Assembly (NCBI GenBank): GCA_050949905.1
Contig: JBMNGP010000006.1
Location: 1-64,000, forward strand
DNA from: DUML01 sp050949905
Lineage (GTDB): Bacteria; Bacillota; Desulfitobacteriia; Desulfitobacteriales; Syntrophobotulaceae
Length of the DNA stretch: 64,000 nt
Reading direction: 5' to 3'
Below the pieces are notes generated by a model. That model was given only the letters and a program-made list of their open reading frames with translations, was not told where the DNA came from and made no database searches. Positions 8,358 to 16,312 of this stretch are shown one piece after another; within the stretch, counting starts at the first letter, position 1; the number at the start of each line of letters is the position of its first letter. Both the position numbers and the translations under genes were made by a program.

Positions 8358-9548
8358 ATGTCTGATAAAATTATACACTTAAATGAAGGAGCAATAAAGC
8401 AAGAGCTTAAAGAATTGGTACGTCAAAGTGTGGAGGAAACACTAAATAACCTTTTGGATCAGGAAGCAGCAGAGCTCACAAATGCCGGTAGGTATGAACG
8501 TACAAAAGAACGAAAAGGATATCGTTCCGGCCACTATGAGAGGAAGTTAACGACCACTTCCGGAGAGGTGAAGCTGAAAGTGCCTAAACTGAAAGGTGTC
8601 GCCTTTGAAACTGCAATCATAGAGCGCTACCGGCGGCGTGAAAGCTCTGTAGAAGAAGCTCTAATCGAAATGTATTTAGCTGGTGTTTCAGTCCGGCGAG
8701 TAGAAGATATAACTGAGGCACTCTGGGGCACAAAAGTATCGGCCGGAACGGTCAGCAAGTTAAACCAGAAAGTCTATGGCCACATCGATACTTGGCGCAA
8801 TCGCCCTCTACAAAGAAAATATCCCTATGTCTATCTCGATGGGATTTACCTTAAACGTAATTGGGGTGGAGAATACGAAAACGTTGCGATCCTAATTGCT
8901 ATGGCTGTCAATGAAGATGGTTACAGAGAAGTAATAGGCGCTTCTGAAGGAATGAAGGAAGATAAAACAAGCTGGCTGGAATTCATGAAAAGCTTAAAGG
9001 AACGTGGCTTATCCGGAACCCAGTTATTTATCGGGGATAAATGTCTGGGCTTATTGGAAGCAGTGAACGAAACATTTCCGGAAGCCAAATTCCAACGCTG
9101 TACTGTTCATTTTTACCGGAATGTCTTCTCAGTAACACCTCGCTCCAAGATGAAAGAAGTAGCGGCAATGCTAAAAGCGATCCATGCCCAGGAGGATAAA
9201 GAAGCAGCTAAAGAGAAGGCAACAGCGGTTGTAGCTAAGCTTCGGGACATGAAACTGAAAGAAGCAGCGAAAAAAGTTGAAGACAGCATTCTCGAAACAC
9301 TGACATATATGGACTTTCCACAAGCACACTGGACTAAACTTCGCAGCAATAACGTCATCGAAAGATTAAACCGGGAAATCCGCAGAAGAACCAGGGTAGT
9401 TGGCACTTTTCCTGATGGGCATTCAGCATTAATGCTTGTCTGCGCTCGGTTGCGGTATGTAGCCAGTAAAGCCTGGGGCACAAAAATGTATATGAGTATG
9501 AGACACCTTGAGGAAATGAACAAAGAAAACAGTATTATAGCAGGTTAA
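8358..9548 (+). CDS. IS256-family transposase (intact, copy A)
   Basis: The 396-residue mutator-type DDE transposase has visible landmarks YRSGHYERKLTT, VPKLKG, VSAGTVSKLNQKVY and YLDGIYLKRNW with the first Asp. FIGDKCLGLLEAV holds the second Asp, FQRCTVHFYRNVF follows, and NNVIERLNREIRRRTRVVGTFPDG holds the catalytic Glu. Length is typical for the family. The start is supported by AGGAGGAG upstream of ATG. This is the only intact transposase of its type here: copy B is frameshifted near the C-terminus. It could therefore mobilise both copies. Confidence 0.95.
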   Translation: MSDKIIHLNEGAIKQELKELVRQSVEETLNNLLDQEAAELTNAGRYERTKERKGYRSGHYERKLTTTSGEVKLKVPKLKGVAFETAIIERYRRRESSVEEALIEMYLAGVSVRRVEDITEALWGTKVSAGTVSKLNQKVYGHIDTWRNRPLQRKYPYVYLDGIYLKRNWGGEYENVAILIAMAVNEDGYREVIGASEGMKEDKTSWLEFMKSLKERGLSGTQLFIGDKCLGLLEAVNETFPEAKFQRCTVHFYRNVFSVTPRSKMKEVAAMLKAIHAQEDKEAAKEKATAVVAKLRDMKLKEAAKKVEDSILETLTYMDFPQAHWTKLRSNNVIERLNREIRRRTRVVGTFPDGHSALMLVCARLRYVASKAWGTKMYMSMRHLEEMNKENSIIAG

Positions 9549-9558
9549 TGTGCGACCC

Positions 9559-9606
9559 TCTCTTAGTAGACTGGCCATGGGGCCCCATGGCCAGTCTACT
9601 AAGAGA
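9559..9606. repeat. 48-bp perfect palindrome inside IS256 copy A
   Basis: The palindrome is centred on GGGGCCCC with no unpaired loop and lies 10 bases after the transposase stop. The matching palindrome in copy B (45152-45199) differs at four positions per arm, and every difference is compensated on the other arm. Confidence 0.95.
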
Positions 9607-9769
9607 TAAAGATATACAAGAAAAATTACCAAGCAGAAAAACAAATTTGCGAAAGATTATTGACAGTACCTGGGATTCCGGTCTCAAGCTTAAACATTAA
9701 CGCCCTATTGCCAATAAGGAAGGAGCAGTTAATACCGCTCCTGCCTTTACTTATTACTAGTATTCTGTA

Positions 9770-10999
9770 CTACTTGGCGTTTTCTAAGGCTTCCTGGGCT
9801 AGTTCAAAGAACTCAACAACATGAATTGATACTCCGGCAATATCATCAGTATGGCCGGCATCATCTTTATAGCTAATCTTGGCCGGGTCCTGAGTTTCAA
9901 TTAAATATGCTTCTGCTCTCTCGGCTTGTTCATGCCATTCAGCTTGAGCATTGCCATTAGCTACTAAACCATACTCACCCGATTTAGATAAATTATCTTT
10001 ATCAGGGGCACCTTTTTCTTCGGCGATACCATTCCAGTCGGCGGCAACAATCGTGCCGTTTTTAACAGCGATATGAGCCATATATTTAAAGCCCTTGGTA
10101 AACTCTTTCTGTTGTGCATAATAGAATCCGTCTTTATAAGGGCCTTCCGCAATTGGCCCATTTGCTAAGGCTTTTTGGGCTAAGTTAAAGAATTCTTTGA
10201 CATGGATGGATACTCCGGCGATATCATCAGTATGGCCGGCATCATCTTTATAGGTAATCTTAGCCGGATCCTGGGTGCTTAAAAGATAGGCTTCAGCCCT
10301 CTCACCTTGTTCATACCATTCAGCCTGAGCTCCACCGGCACTGACGATGGGATATTCGCCGTCTTTAGAAAGCGTATCTTTATCTTTACCGCCGTTAATG
10401 TTAATACCGTTCCAGTCGGCGGCAACAATAAAGCCGTTAACTACCGTCAAACTGGCAGTGTATTTCCAATCCTTGGTGAAACCTTCTTCTTCCGCATAAT
10501 AGGCCCCGTCCTGATATTTACCTTTACCGACAGGCCCATTAGCCAAAGCTTTTTCTGCCAGTTTAAAGAATTCACTGACATGAATGGATACACCGGCAAT
10601 GTCATCCGTATGACCTTCGTCATCTTTATAGGAGATTTTGCTTGGATCTTGAGTTTCAATTAAGTACGCTTCCACCTTTTGGGCTTGTTCATGCCATTCA
10701 GCCTGGGCACCGCCATTGGCAACAATAGGGTATTTTCCGGCTTTGGATAAAGTATCCTTATCGGAACCCCCGGCCTTATGGACACCATTCCAATCAGCAG
10801 CCACTATTGTACCGTTCTTAACTTCCAGGGTCACCAGGTATTTCCAGCCAGAGCTGGCAAATTCCTCTTCTTGAGCAAAATAGATGCCGTCTTGATATTT
10901 GCCTGGGGGTTGGGTATTGGTTGATTGACCGGTTTTACAACCCACAAGTGAAAACAAGAGCATAAGTGCTAAACCGAAAGCAAACATCTTTTTGAGCAT
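9770..10999 (-). CDS. Lipoprotein with three tandem FMN-binding domains (PplA-like)
   Basis: The 409-residue protein has a lipoprotein signal (LMLLFSLVGC, acylated Cys about residue 21) and then three nearly identical repeats of about 125 residues (about 31-155, 156-283 and 284-409). Each repeat carries AADWNG, a GNAQAEW or GGAQAEW block, a (Y)LIETQDP-type block and GHTDDIAGVSIHV. They resemble extracytoplasmic FMN_bind domains that ApbE flavinylates on Ser or Thr; the equivalent of the usual S/T-G-A-T site is here A-G-V-S, so Ser would be the acceptor. A surface-anchored multi-flavin carrier fits extracellular electron transfer. ApbE, NusG-II and Gx proteins are encoded downstream and a two-component system upstream. 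A GGGACAAA box pair precedes it. Confidence 0.85.
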   Translation of the reverse strand: MLKKMFAFGLALMLLFSLVGCKTGQSTNTQPPGKYQDGIYFAQEEEFASSGWKYLVTLEVKNGTIVAADWNGVHKAGGSDKDTLSKAGKYPIVANGGAQAEWHEQAQKVEAYLIETQDPSKISYKDDEGHTDDIAGVSIHVSEFFKLAEKALANGPVGKGKYQDGAYYAEEEGFTKDWKYTASLTVVNGFIVAADWNGININGGKDKDTLSKDGEYPIVSAGGAQAEWYEQGERAEAYLLSTQDPAKITYKDDAGHTDDIAGVSIHVKEFFNLAQKALANGPIAEGPYKDGFYYAQQKEFTKGFKYMAHIAVKNGTIVAADWNGIAEEKGAPDKDNLSKSGEYGLVANGNAQAEWHEQAERAEAYLIETQDPAKISYKDDAGHTDDIAGVSIHVVEFFELAQEALENAK

Positions 11000-11084
11000 T
11001 TCCTAAATCCTCCCCTTAATAATTCACTTTTTTGAAGGTTCTGAGAGTATCTTCTTTTGTAAATTTAACATGTCGGGGAAGCAT

Positions 11085-11127
11085 TTAATATTCTGACTTT
11101 TGTCCCGGCAAATAGGTACATTTGTCC
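11085..11127 (-). promoter_or_regulatory. Promoter/operator with paired GGGACAAA-type boxes upstream of the FMN lipoprotein
   Basis: Minus-strand boxes AGGACAAATGTACC and GGGACAAAAGT, about 20 bases apart, are followed by CAGAATATTAAA, nearly identical to 6632-6690. The site fills the gap directly after the response-regulator stop codon, about 90 bases before the lipoprotein start. Regulator assignment is inferred. Confidence 0.6.
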
Positions 11128-11775
11128 TTAAATTAAGTTCTTTTTGCGCAGCCAATAGGTAGCGGCTTCTGTCCGGTTAGAAACATTTAACTTCTTAAAT
11201 ATGCTGCTGATATAATTACGAACGGTTTTTTCCGATATGGATAAGGCTTCGGCAATTTCTTTATTGGCTTTGCCCTGGCTCACCATTTCCAGAATATACG
11301 TTTCACGGGAACTGAGTTTACAATCTTCTCCATCAAATTTATCATTAGGGGAAACTATGCATTGAAAAATTGTCTCTGTAAGGGAATTGTCCAGTACCGA
11401 ATCACCCTCATAGACATAAATAATATTTTTAATTAATTCCTCGCTTTTTATATTTTTTAATAAATAACCGTCCGCTCCGGCTCTAATGGTTTCCATAACT
11501 AAATGATCCTGGGAATAGGCGGTTAGAATAATGATGCGAATTTTAGGATACCTGGTTTTAATACAATTACAGCCATTAATCCCATCCCCGTCAGGAAGCT
11601 TAAAATCTAACAAAATAACATCAGGATTAGCTTTAGGTATCATCTCCAAAGTCTCCTTAAGACTTTTGGCTTCACCACAAACTGCCAGGCGGCTATCTAA
11701 TTCTAAGATAAGCCTCAGTCCATCCCGTACAATACTATGATCATCAACTATTAATACCTGGATCTTTTTCTTCAT
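11128..11775 (-). CDS. NarL/FixJ-family response regulator
   Basis: The 215-residue protein has a receiver domain (VLIVDDHS acidic pocket, phosphoacceptor Asp in VILLDFKLPDG, Thr in IILTAYS, Lys in GYLLKN) and a C-terminal LuxR-type HTH (LSSRETYILEMVSQGKANKEIAEALSIS...TVRNYISSIFKKL). The start at 11775 follows GGGAGGAG and overlaps the sensor-kinase stop by four bases (ATGA), so the two genes were translationally coupled. It probably controlled the flavin electron-transfer genes through the GGGACAAA boxes. Its kinase is now broken by two insertion sequences, so signalling is probably impaired unless the residual kinase piece is made. Confidence 0.93.
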   Translation of the reverse strand: MKKKIQVLIVDDHSIVRDGLRLILELDSRLAVCGEAKSLKETLEMIPKANPDVILLDFKLPDGDGINGCNCIKTRYPKIRIIILTAYSQDHLVMETIRAGADGYLLKNIKSEELIKNIIYVYEGDSVLDNSLTETIFQCIVSPNDKFDGEDCKLSSRETYILEMVSQGKANKEIAEALSISEKTVRNYISSIFKKLNVSNRTEAATYWLRKKNLI

Positions 11776-12461
11776 TTTTTCAGCTCCTCCCACGGTATTT
11801 TAAGCTTAATTCTGGTACCTCTCGCTATCTTTTCAATAGCTAAAGCTCCTCCGACCTTCTCAGCTCTTTCTTTCATGGAGCTTAAACCAAACTGTTTTTG
11901 AGGATTGAGATTATCACGAGAAATCCCTTTGCCGTTGTCAGTTATGATAATTTCTAAATAATCATACCTAGCTTCCAATAAGACATGAGCAAATTCAGCA
12001 TCAGAATGCTTGATTATATTTGTCAAGGCCTCTTGAATAACATAATAAATCTGTGTAGACTTTTCCGGAGTTAAATAACCAATTTGATACGGTGAGATAG
12101 TGCTTTCCAGTTCAATTTTAATCTGTTGATTTTGATTGAACCTCTGTACCATTTCTTGAAGACTATTATTTAAATCTTCAAATTCGATTTTATCCAAAGA
12201 GCTGGAAGATATGAAATTACGGATTTTGGTAATGGTACTATTCAGATCTTCCTTAACCTGTCTTAAAACTTCCTTGGCCCTACCCTCTTGCGTATGCATT
12301 AAATACTCAACTTTTAACCCCGTAGCAAATAGTTCTTGGATGATACTGTCATGGATTTCCCGGCCAAGCTTTCTCCTTTCCATAGTTGCAATTCTATGCT
12401 TTTCCAAACGGCTTAACTTTTCTTCTTGTTCCCAGCTAAAAGTATCGATGACCTTCATCAA
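11772..12461 (-). CDS. Residual cytoplasmic kinase part of the split sensor histidine kinase
   Basis: This 229-residue open piece keeps the HisKA_3 dimerisation domain (GREIHDSIIQELFATGL, phospho-His in EIHD) and the HATPase_c domain (N box VIQEALTNIIKHS, G1 ITDNGKGIS, G2 FGLSSMKERAEKVGG). It is the C-terminal part of a NarX/DegS-type kinase whose membrane sensor lies beyond an IS256-type insertion. If translated from the internal ATG near 12461 it would be a soluble kinase without its sensor. Its stop overlaps the regulator start by four bases. Confidence 0.8.
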   Translation of the reverse strand: MMKVIDTFSWEQEEKLSRLEKHRIATMERRKLGREIHDSIIQELFATGLKVEYLMHTQEGRAKEVLRQVKEDLNSTITKIRNFISSSSLDKIEFEDLNNSLQEMVQRFNQNQQIKIELESTISPYQIGYLTPEKSTQIYYVIQEALTNIIKHSDAEFAHVLLEARYDYLEIIITDNGKGISRDNLNPQKQFGLSSMKERAEKVGGALAIEKIARGTRIKLKIPWEELKK

Positions 12462-12592
12462 TAAATAGTAAATTATAAATCCAACAAAAGCTTTGATTAA
12501 TAAGGGCGTAAATTGTTAGTGTCAATAGTTGTTCGCAAAAACCATACAAAACTCTTAATGGTAAGTGACAGTTTGATATTATGAAAGGCTTT

Positions 12593-12744
12593 AGCGCGAA
12601 TCAAGGGCGTGCGAAGCACGTTCATCGAGAGTGGAGCCCCGTACACCCGTGATTCCCTATCCTAGCCCAATATCCTTATCCATGGTGGTTTGACCAAACC
12701 ACCAGTCTTTCGGCGAGGACGGGGTTTGGGACAGCGCCCCAACT
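12593..12744 (+). other. Structured element B (candidate RNA) in the IS256-type 3' region
   Basis: Second copy of the element at 5690-5835. It has an outer stem GAATCA/TGATTC plus GGG/CCC (12598-12607 with 12646-12655), an inner hairpin CGTGC-GAA-GCACG (12608-12620), TAGCCCAA, a perfect 8-bp hairpin (12684-12691 with 12696-12703) and the block GGCGAGGACGGGGTTTGGG. It abuts the transposase stop but reads on the opposite strand, unlike copies A and C. Confidence 0.6.
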
Positions 12745-13937
12745 TAAGCCGCATGCTGCCGATCCTCTTTCGTCAGTTGGAGAAGCTCTGGCTTAATGTA
12801 GCTGCGTCCTGTCGCCCACTCTTCGGAGTATTCTATGAGATAGGTCGTCACTAGGCGCACATAGGACTCCAGGCTGGGAAATACTCCAATAACGGCAGTA
12901 CGTCTCCGAATTTCGCGGTTAAGCCGTTCAAGAATGTTGGTCGAGGAAATTTTGCGAGCATCGATTCGTTCGAAGGCATAGAACTGTAAAGAATCTTCAA
13001 GCCCAGCTTCCAAGACAGCAATGGCCTCAGGATATTGGTTTTCATAGGTCTCCATCAGGCTCTTCGCATACACTTTGGCACTTTCCATATCCGGTTGAAG
13101 CCAAATCTGTTTAAGTTTTTCCGCAAAAATGGCTTTTCCCTTGGCCGGAACGTGAGCCAGGATGTTGCGCATAAAGTGAACTTTGCAGCGTTGCCAGCTG
13201 CAGCCCACAAAAGATCTTTGAATAGCTTTAGTCAGCCCTTTATGGGCATCGGAAACGACAAGCCAAACACTTTTTAGGCCTCGGTTTTTGAGTTTCTCAA
13301 ATAAAGTTTGGTAAGTGACTTCAGACTCTTCATACATCGGCTCTATGGCTAAGATATCCCGTCGTCCGTCTTCGTCCAAACCGACCACTACAGCCACGGC
13401 CATATTTTTAACCTGGTGTCCCACCCGGATTTTCTCGTACAGAGAGTCTACCCATAGTACAGGATAAGTGTCTTGCAGAGGTCGTTCCCGGAAGGCTTTC
13501 ACTTGATCATTGAGCTCTTTGGTGATCTGAGAAACCTGGCTTCGCGAGATGGAATCGATGCCCAAGCTTTTAGCTAAGCGGTCCATTTTACGGGTGGATA
13601 CGCCATTGATATAGGCCTCATGGATAACGTTTATTAAAGCTACTTCTGAACGTTTTTTCTCAGTCACGAAGAATGGGACATACCCTCCCTTACGAAGCTT
13701 AGGAACAAAAAGATACATGGTTCCCATGCGCGTATCAAACCGTCTGACTCGATAGCCGGAACGGTATCCTGAGCGCTGAGGGGTGCGTTCTGATTTAGAG
13801 GCATTGATTTTAGAAGCAACTTCAGCTTCCATGAGCTGTTCACAGAGCCATTTGAGCATTGAAAGCATCGGATCATCTTCGGTGATAAATTTTAATAGCA
13901 TTTCTTCGAAATTTCGGTTAGTATTAGAGTAGACCAT
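12744..13937 (-). CDS. IS256-family transposase (second type)
   Basis: The 397-residue mutator-type transposase appears intact. Visible motifs are RSGYRSGYRVRRFDTR, VPKLRKGGYVPFF, ISRSQVSQITKEL, VLWVDSLYEKIR with the first Asp, and VVSDAHKGLTKA with the second. WQRCKVHFMRNILA follows, then TNILERLNREIRRRTAVIGVFPS with the Glu. The ATG at 13937 was chosen because GAAGGAG precedes it; the frame is open to 13976. It is only distantly similar to the transposase of copies A and B. The gene sits inside the sensor kinase. Confidence 0.95.
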   Translation of the reverse strand: MVYSNTNRNFEEMLLKFITEDDPMLSMLKWLCEQLMEAEVASKINASKSERTPQRSGYRSGYRVRRFDTRMGTMYLFVPKLRKGGYVPFFVTEKKRSEVALINVIHEAYINGVSTRKMDRLAKSLGIDSISRSQVSQITKELNDQVKAFRERPLQDTYPVLWVDSLYEKIRVGHQVKNMAVAVVVGLDEDGRRDILAIEPMYEESEVTYQTLFEKLKNRGLKSVWLVVSDAHKGLTKAIQRSFVGCSWQRCKVHFMRNILAHVPAKGKAIFAEKLKQIWLQPDMESAKVYAKSLMETYENQYPEAIAVLEAGLEDSLQFYAFERIDARKISSTNILERLNREIRRRTAVIGVFPSLESYVRLVTTYLIEYSEEWATGRSYIKPELLQLTKEDRQHAA

Positions 13938-14041
13938 CGGTAAACACTCCTTCTTGGTTTGCTCTTCACTTACCAATTTCGGAGTTACCGATGGTTTTTC
14001 CTTCTACTTTTGCGAACTTAATTGTACTTCATCCGTAAATT

Positions 14042-14429
14042 CAAAGTAACGGATAAATAATTCTTTATTAATGATATTAGCAGGAAAGTAGTCTGCTTTG
14101 GATACCAATAAACCTTCTAAAAAGCCATAGATAATAAATATTAAAGCTAATTTTTGATATCTTTTAGATATTTTTATAGATTTAGTCTTTTCTATTAACC
14201 AAGCATTCAGCAATAAAGCAGTAGCAGATATTATACAGCTGGGAAATCCCAACAAATAGCGCAGGGTAATGTTATTGTATTTAGAATTAATTACGTGATA
14301 ATCCATGCCGTTGTTAGCCATTAAGAAAAGAAAACCTGCAAGGTAGAATATCAAATATAATGCCGGAACACTTAGGACAATCCTTTTAGTTTTTTTGCTC
14401 ACTGGTAAGAGATCCAACCCAAAATACAA
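14042..14429 (-). pseudogene. Middle fragment of the split sensor kinase
   Basis: Open membrane-protein fragment (YFGLDLLPVSKKTKR... to ELFIRYFEF) lying between the two insertion sequences. It has about four hydrophobic segments and is the second half of the kinase sensor domain. It lacks a plausible start of its own; reading in from 14471 restores the frame with the N-terminal piece. Confidence 0.8.
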
Positions 14430-14471
14430 TAAAAAAGCAAAGGAAATAGCTTTGAGAATAATATTAAGATT

Positions 14472-16048
14472 ACAACTTTCCCAGCCGTAAATAGCTGCTT
14501 GATCCTTGAAAAATCTATATAGTCACGCACACAACAACAATTTTTGCTTCAAAGGATGTGGTATTGCGTTTAAAAATTTATTCATAATCTCGTTAGCCAT
14601 TTCCTGACTGAGCAAAGGTAGCTGATTAAGGACCTGGCGAAGGGTATCAACCAGCAGCATCAGAGATTGCGAGAGTTTTATGTCTGCCAGTTCTTCTCTA
14701 AGGTAGTAAAACAGTTCACCTAATGTTCTATCATCTGTAGCGTTTCTAGCTTCCATGGATAACATAGCATATCTAAGGAAAACAATGGATGTTGCAGCCA
14801 CTTGCATATCATAGCTACGGCCTTGGTACTCTTTAGCCAGCGACAGATGTGATTTGCAGACCTTGAAGAAGACCTCTATGTCCCAGCGTTTTCCATATAT
14901 TCTAACGACTTCTTCCTCACTAATAGAAAGGTCGGTAGAAAGAAGGGCGAGCCAATTATCTGAACGGCGGTCTTTGATAAAAACGATTCTGGCGTCGATA
15001 AATTCTTCGGAAGCCGCGGTTTTGTTCTCCCTAAGTTTGACGCAAACTGAACCGATAATTGTGTTTTTTCGATCAGATGAATGTTTGACTTTTTGATAGA
15101 TAGCCTTGACGTTTTGCCACTGTCCTTGGTACCGGTAATGGACTTTCTCTGTCAGCCGGATCATGCCTATGACATCACGGCGTTCTCTTTTTACGCGGAT
15201 CACAGTCTTAGGCATCGTAAACCAGCTATCGAACAGCACGTATTTCGCCGGAATGTCCTTGGCGGCACGAAGCATGGTAAGCATGACGTCAAGAGTTGAC
15301 TGTCTAGCCCGTTCCCGCCGTTTGTAAGCAAGTGTTCGTTTATCCATAGACTTAGCCTTGCAGAGTACATTTTCATCCTTAGTTGAGCTAAGCAGGTTAA
15401 AAGAGATGGGCATGAAAGTGTTTCCGTCAGACCAGCCTAAAGTCAGCATCCTGAAGCCTTTACAGAATCTATGGCTGGTATGATCAAATACTTTTGCCAG
15501 CAGTTCCACCTTTTTGCTGCGGTTACGGCTGAAGAGCGAGTCATCAAATATCAGTACAGATTGTCGCTCCTGTCCAGTTAGTCGATCAATAATTAAAATC
15601 AGACGTGTCATCACAAGTAGAAGCAGCTTTTCCCAGTTAAAACGGCTGGCGTTAAGGAAGCGATAAGCAGTGTTTTTCTTGAAAGGCAAGGCCTCACTTT
15701 GCATGGATAAAGTTCGGTAGAGATTTTTGCCGTAAAAAACCAAGGAAAACAGTTCTTTTAGTATAGTGGTACAGTGAATACCCGACTCTTTATAAAAATT
15801 ACATCTAAGAAGCATTTTTGAAAGATTCAGTTGGCTAAAAAAATGATCAATACGAGACTTAAGCATCTGGTCGTTGTTCTGTATATCTGGTATAATACTG
15901 GTCATAGGAAACCTCCAAACGGCTGGTATTATTGGGCTTTCGTCAACTTTAATTATACCACCCTGCGGAGGTTTTCTGTTGTTTTAATGTGCGTTTACTA
16001 TATGAATTTTTCAAGGATCAAGCTCACTTTGGTGGTGGGAAAGTTGTG
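14472..16048 (-). mobile_element. IS4-family element inserted in the sensor kinase
   Basis: The element of about 1577 bp is flanked by TTAAGATT (14464-14471 and 16049-16056). Its ends share ACAACTTTCCCA outermost, then GCTTGATCCTTGAAAAAT further in, as imperfect inverted repeats. One outer base is uncertain. Confidence 0.85.
14523..15905 (-). CDS. IS4-family DDE transposase
   Basis: The 460-residue transposase has VLIFDDSLFSR with the first Asp, KYVLFDSWFTM with the second, and the IS4 signature YGKRWDIEVFFKVCK with the catalytic Glu in the Y-(2)-R-(3)-E-(6)-K arrangement. It is intact. The element interrupts the sensor kinase at codons for its second membrane region. Confidence 0.93.
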   Translation of the reverse strand: MTSIIPDIQNNDQMLKSRIDHFFSQLNLSKMLLRCNFYKESGIHCTTILKELFSLVFYGKNLYRTLSMQSEALPFKKNTAYRFLNASRFNWEKLLLLVMTRLILIIDRLTGQERQSVLIFDDSLFSRNRSKKVELLAKVFDHTSHRFCKGFRMLTLGWSDGNTFMPISFNLLSSTKDENVLCKAKSMDKRTLAYKRRERARQSTLDVMLTMLRAAKDIPAKYVLFDSWFTMPKTVIRVKRERRDVIGMIRLTEKVHYRYQGQWQNVKAIYQKVKHSSDRKNTIIGSVCVKLRENKTAASEEFIDARIVFIKDRRSDNWLALLSTDLSISEEEVVRIYGKRWDIEVFFKVCKSHLSLAKEYQGRSYDMQVAATSIVFLRYAMLSMEARNATDDRTLGELFYYLREELADIKLSQSLMLLVDTLRQVLNQLPLLSQEMANEIMNKFLNAIPHPLKQKLLLCA

Positions 16049-16056
16049 TTAAGATT

Positions 16057-16278
16057 ATAAAATGTCGGATGTAAATAAGGATGACAAAATTCCAATTTTA
16101 TGATCATGTAATTCCATTCGCTAATGCCATGAGTAATTCCAAAATAGCCAAGATATTTTAGAGATTTTACTAATGCTAAATTCATAATCTTGGTATCCTT
16201 TTGCACAATAGCAAAAATTCCCATGGTGATCATGGCATATCCATATATTAAATAAAGCAAAAATTCAGTGATATTCAC
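16057..16278 (-). pseudogene. N-terminal fragment of the split sensor kinase
   Basis: The fragment opens MNITEFLLYLIYGYAMITMG and has two hydrophobic segments and HGISEW, as in the N-terminal MASE-like sensor parts of some kinases. The native frame reaches the IS4 target duplication; translation then runs a few residues into the IS end (NTTFPPPK) and stops at 16024. A GGAGAAGG site lies close upstream of the ATG. Confidence 0.75.
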
Positions 16279-16312
16279 AAAGCCTTCTCCTTACTTGGAA
16301 TTTTCAGGGTGG

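Larger units (their letters stand above)
8240..9670 (+). mobile_element. IS256-family element, copy A, with 8-bp target duplication
   Basis: The 1431-bp element is bounded by TGGGATTC on both sides (8232-8239 and 9671-9678). The ends are imperfect inverted repeats: GATAAGGTATC and GGTACTGTCAA outermost, each 16 bases from a shared TTTCGCAAATT. Copy B lies inverted at 45089-46518 and a solo right end at 2281-2330. The element holds one intact transposase and a 48-bp palindrome. Confidence 0.92.
12515..14033 (-). mobile_element. Second IS256-family element, inserted in the sensor kinase
   Basis: The 1519-bp element has an 8-bp duplication CGTAAATT (12507-12514 and 14034-14041). The ends read GTTAGTGTCAATAG and GATGAAGTACAATT, each reaching TTCGCAAAA after 17 bases. 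It differs in sequence from copies A and B. Its 3' noncoding part carries structured element B. Confidence 0.92.
11772..16278 (-). pseudogene. Membrane sensor histidine kinase split into three parts by two insertion sequences
   Basis: Three in-frame pieces are seen, from N to C: 16057-16278 (MNITEFLLYLIYGYAMI, membrane segments), 14042-14471 (further membrane segments, LLYFGLDLLPVS to ELFIRYFEF) and 11772-12514 (last membrane segment, then HisKA_3 and HATPase_c). Removing the IS4-type element (14472-16048) with one TTAAGATT copy gives FYNLNIILKAISFAFLLYFG without a break. Removing the IS256-type element (12515-14033) with one CGTAAATT copy gives RYFEFTPLLIKAFVGFIIYY without a break. The reconstructed kinase has an N-terminal multi-pass sensor domain of about 240 residues and a DegS/NarX-like core. 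It lies 35 bases after the ECF T component gene. Confidence 0.85.

Noticed and set aside
9559..9606. IS256 palindrome as an ordinary intrinsic terminator
   Set aside because: No T-run follows on either side, and the arms are far longer than needed; termination alone does not explain it.
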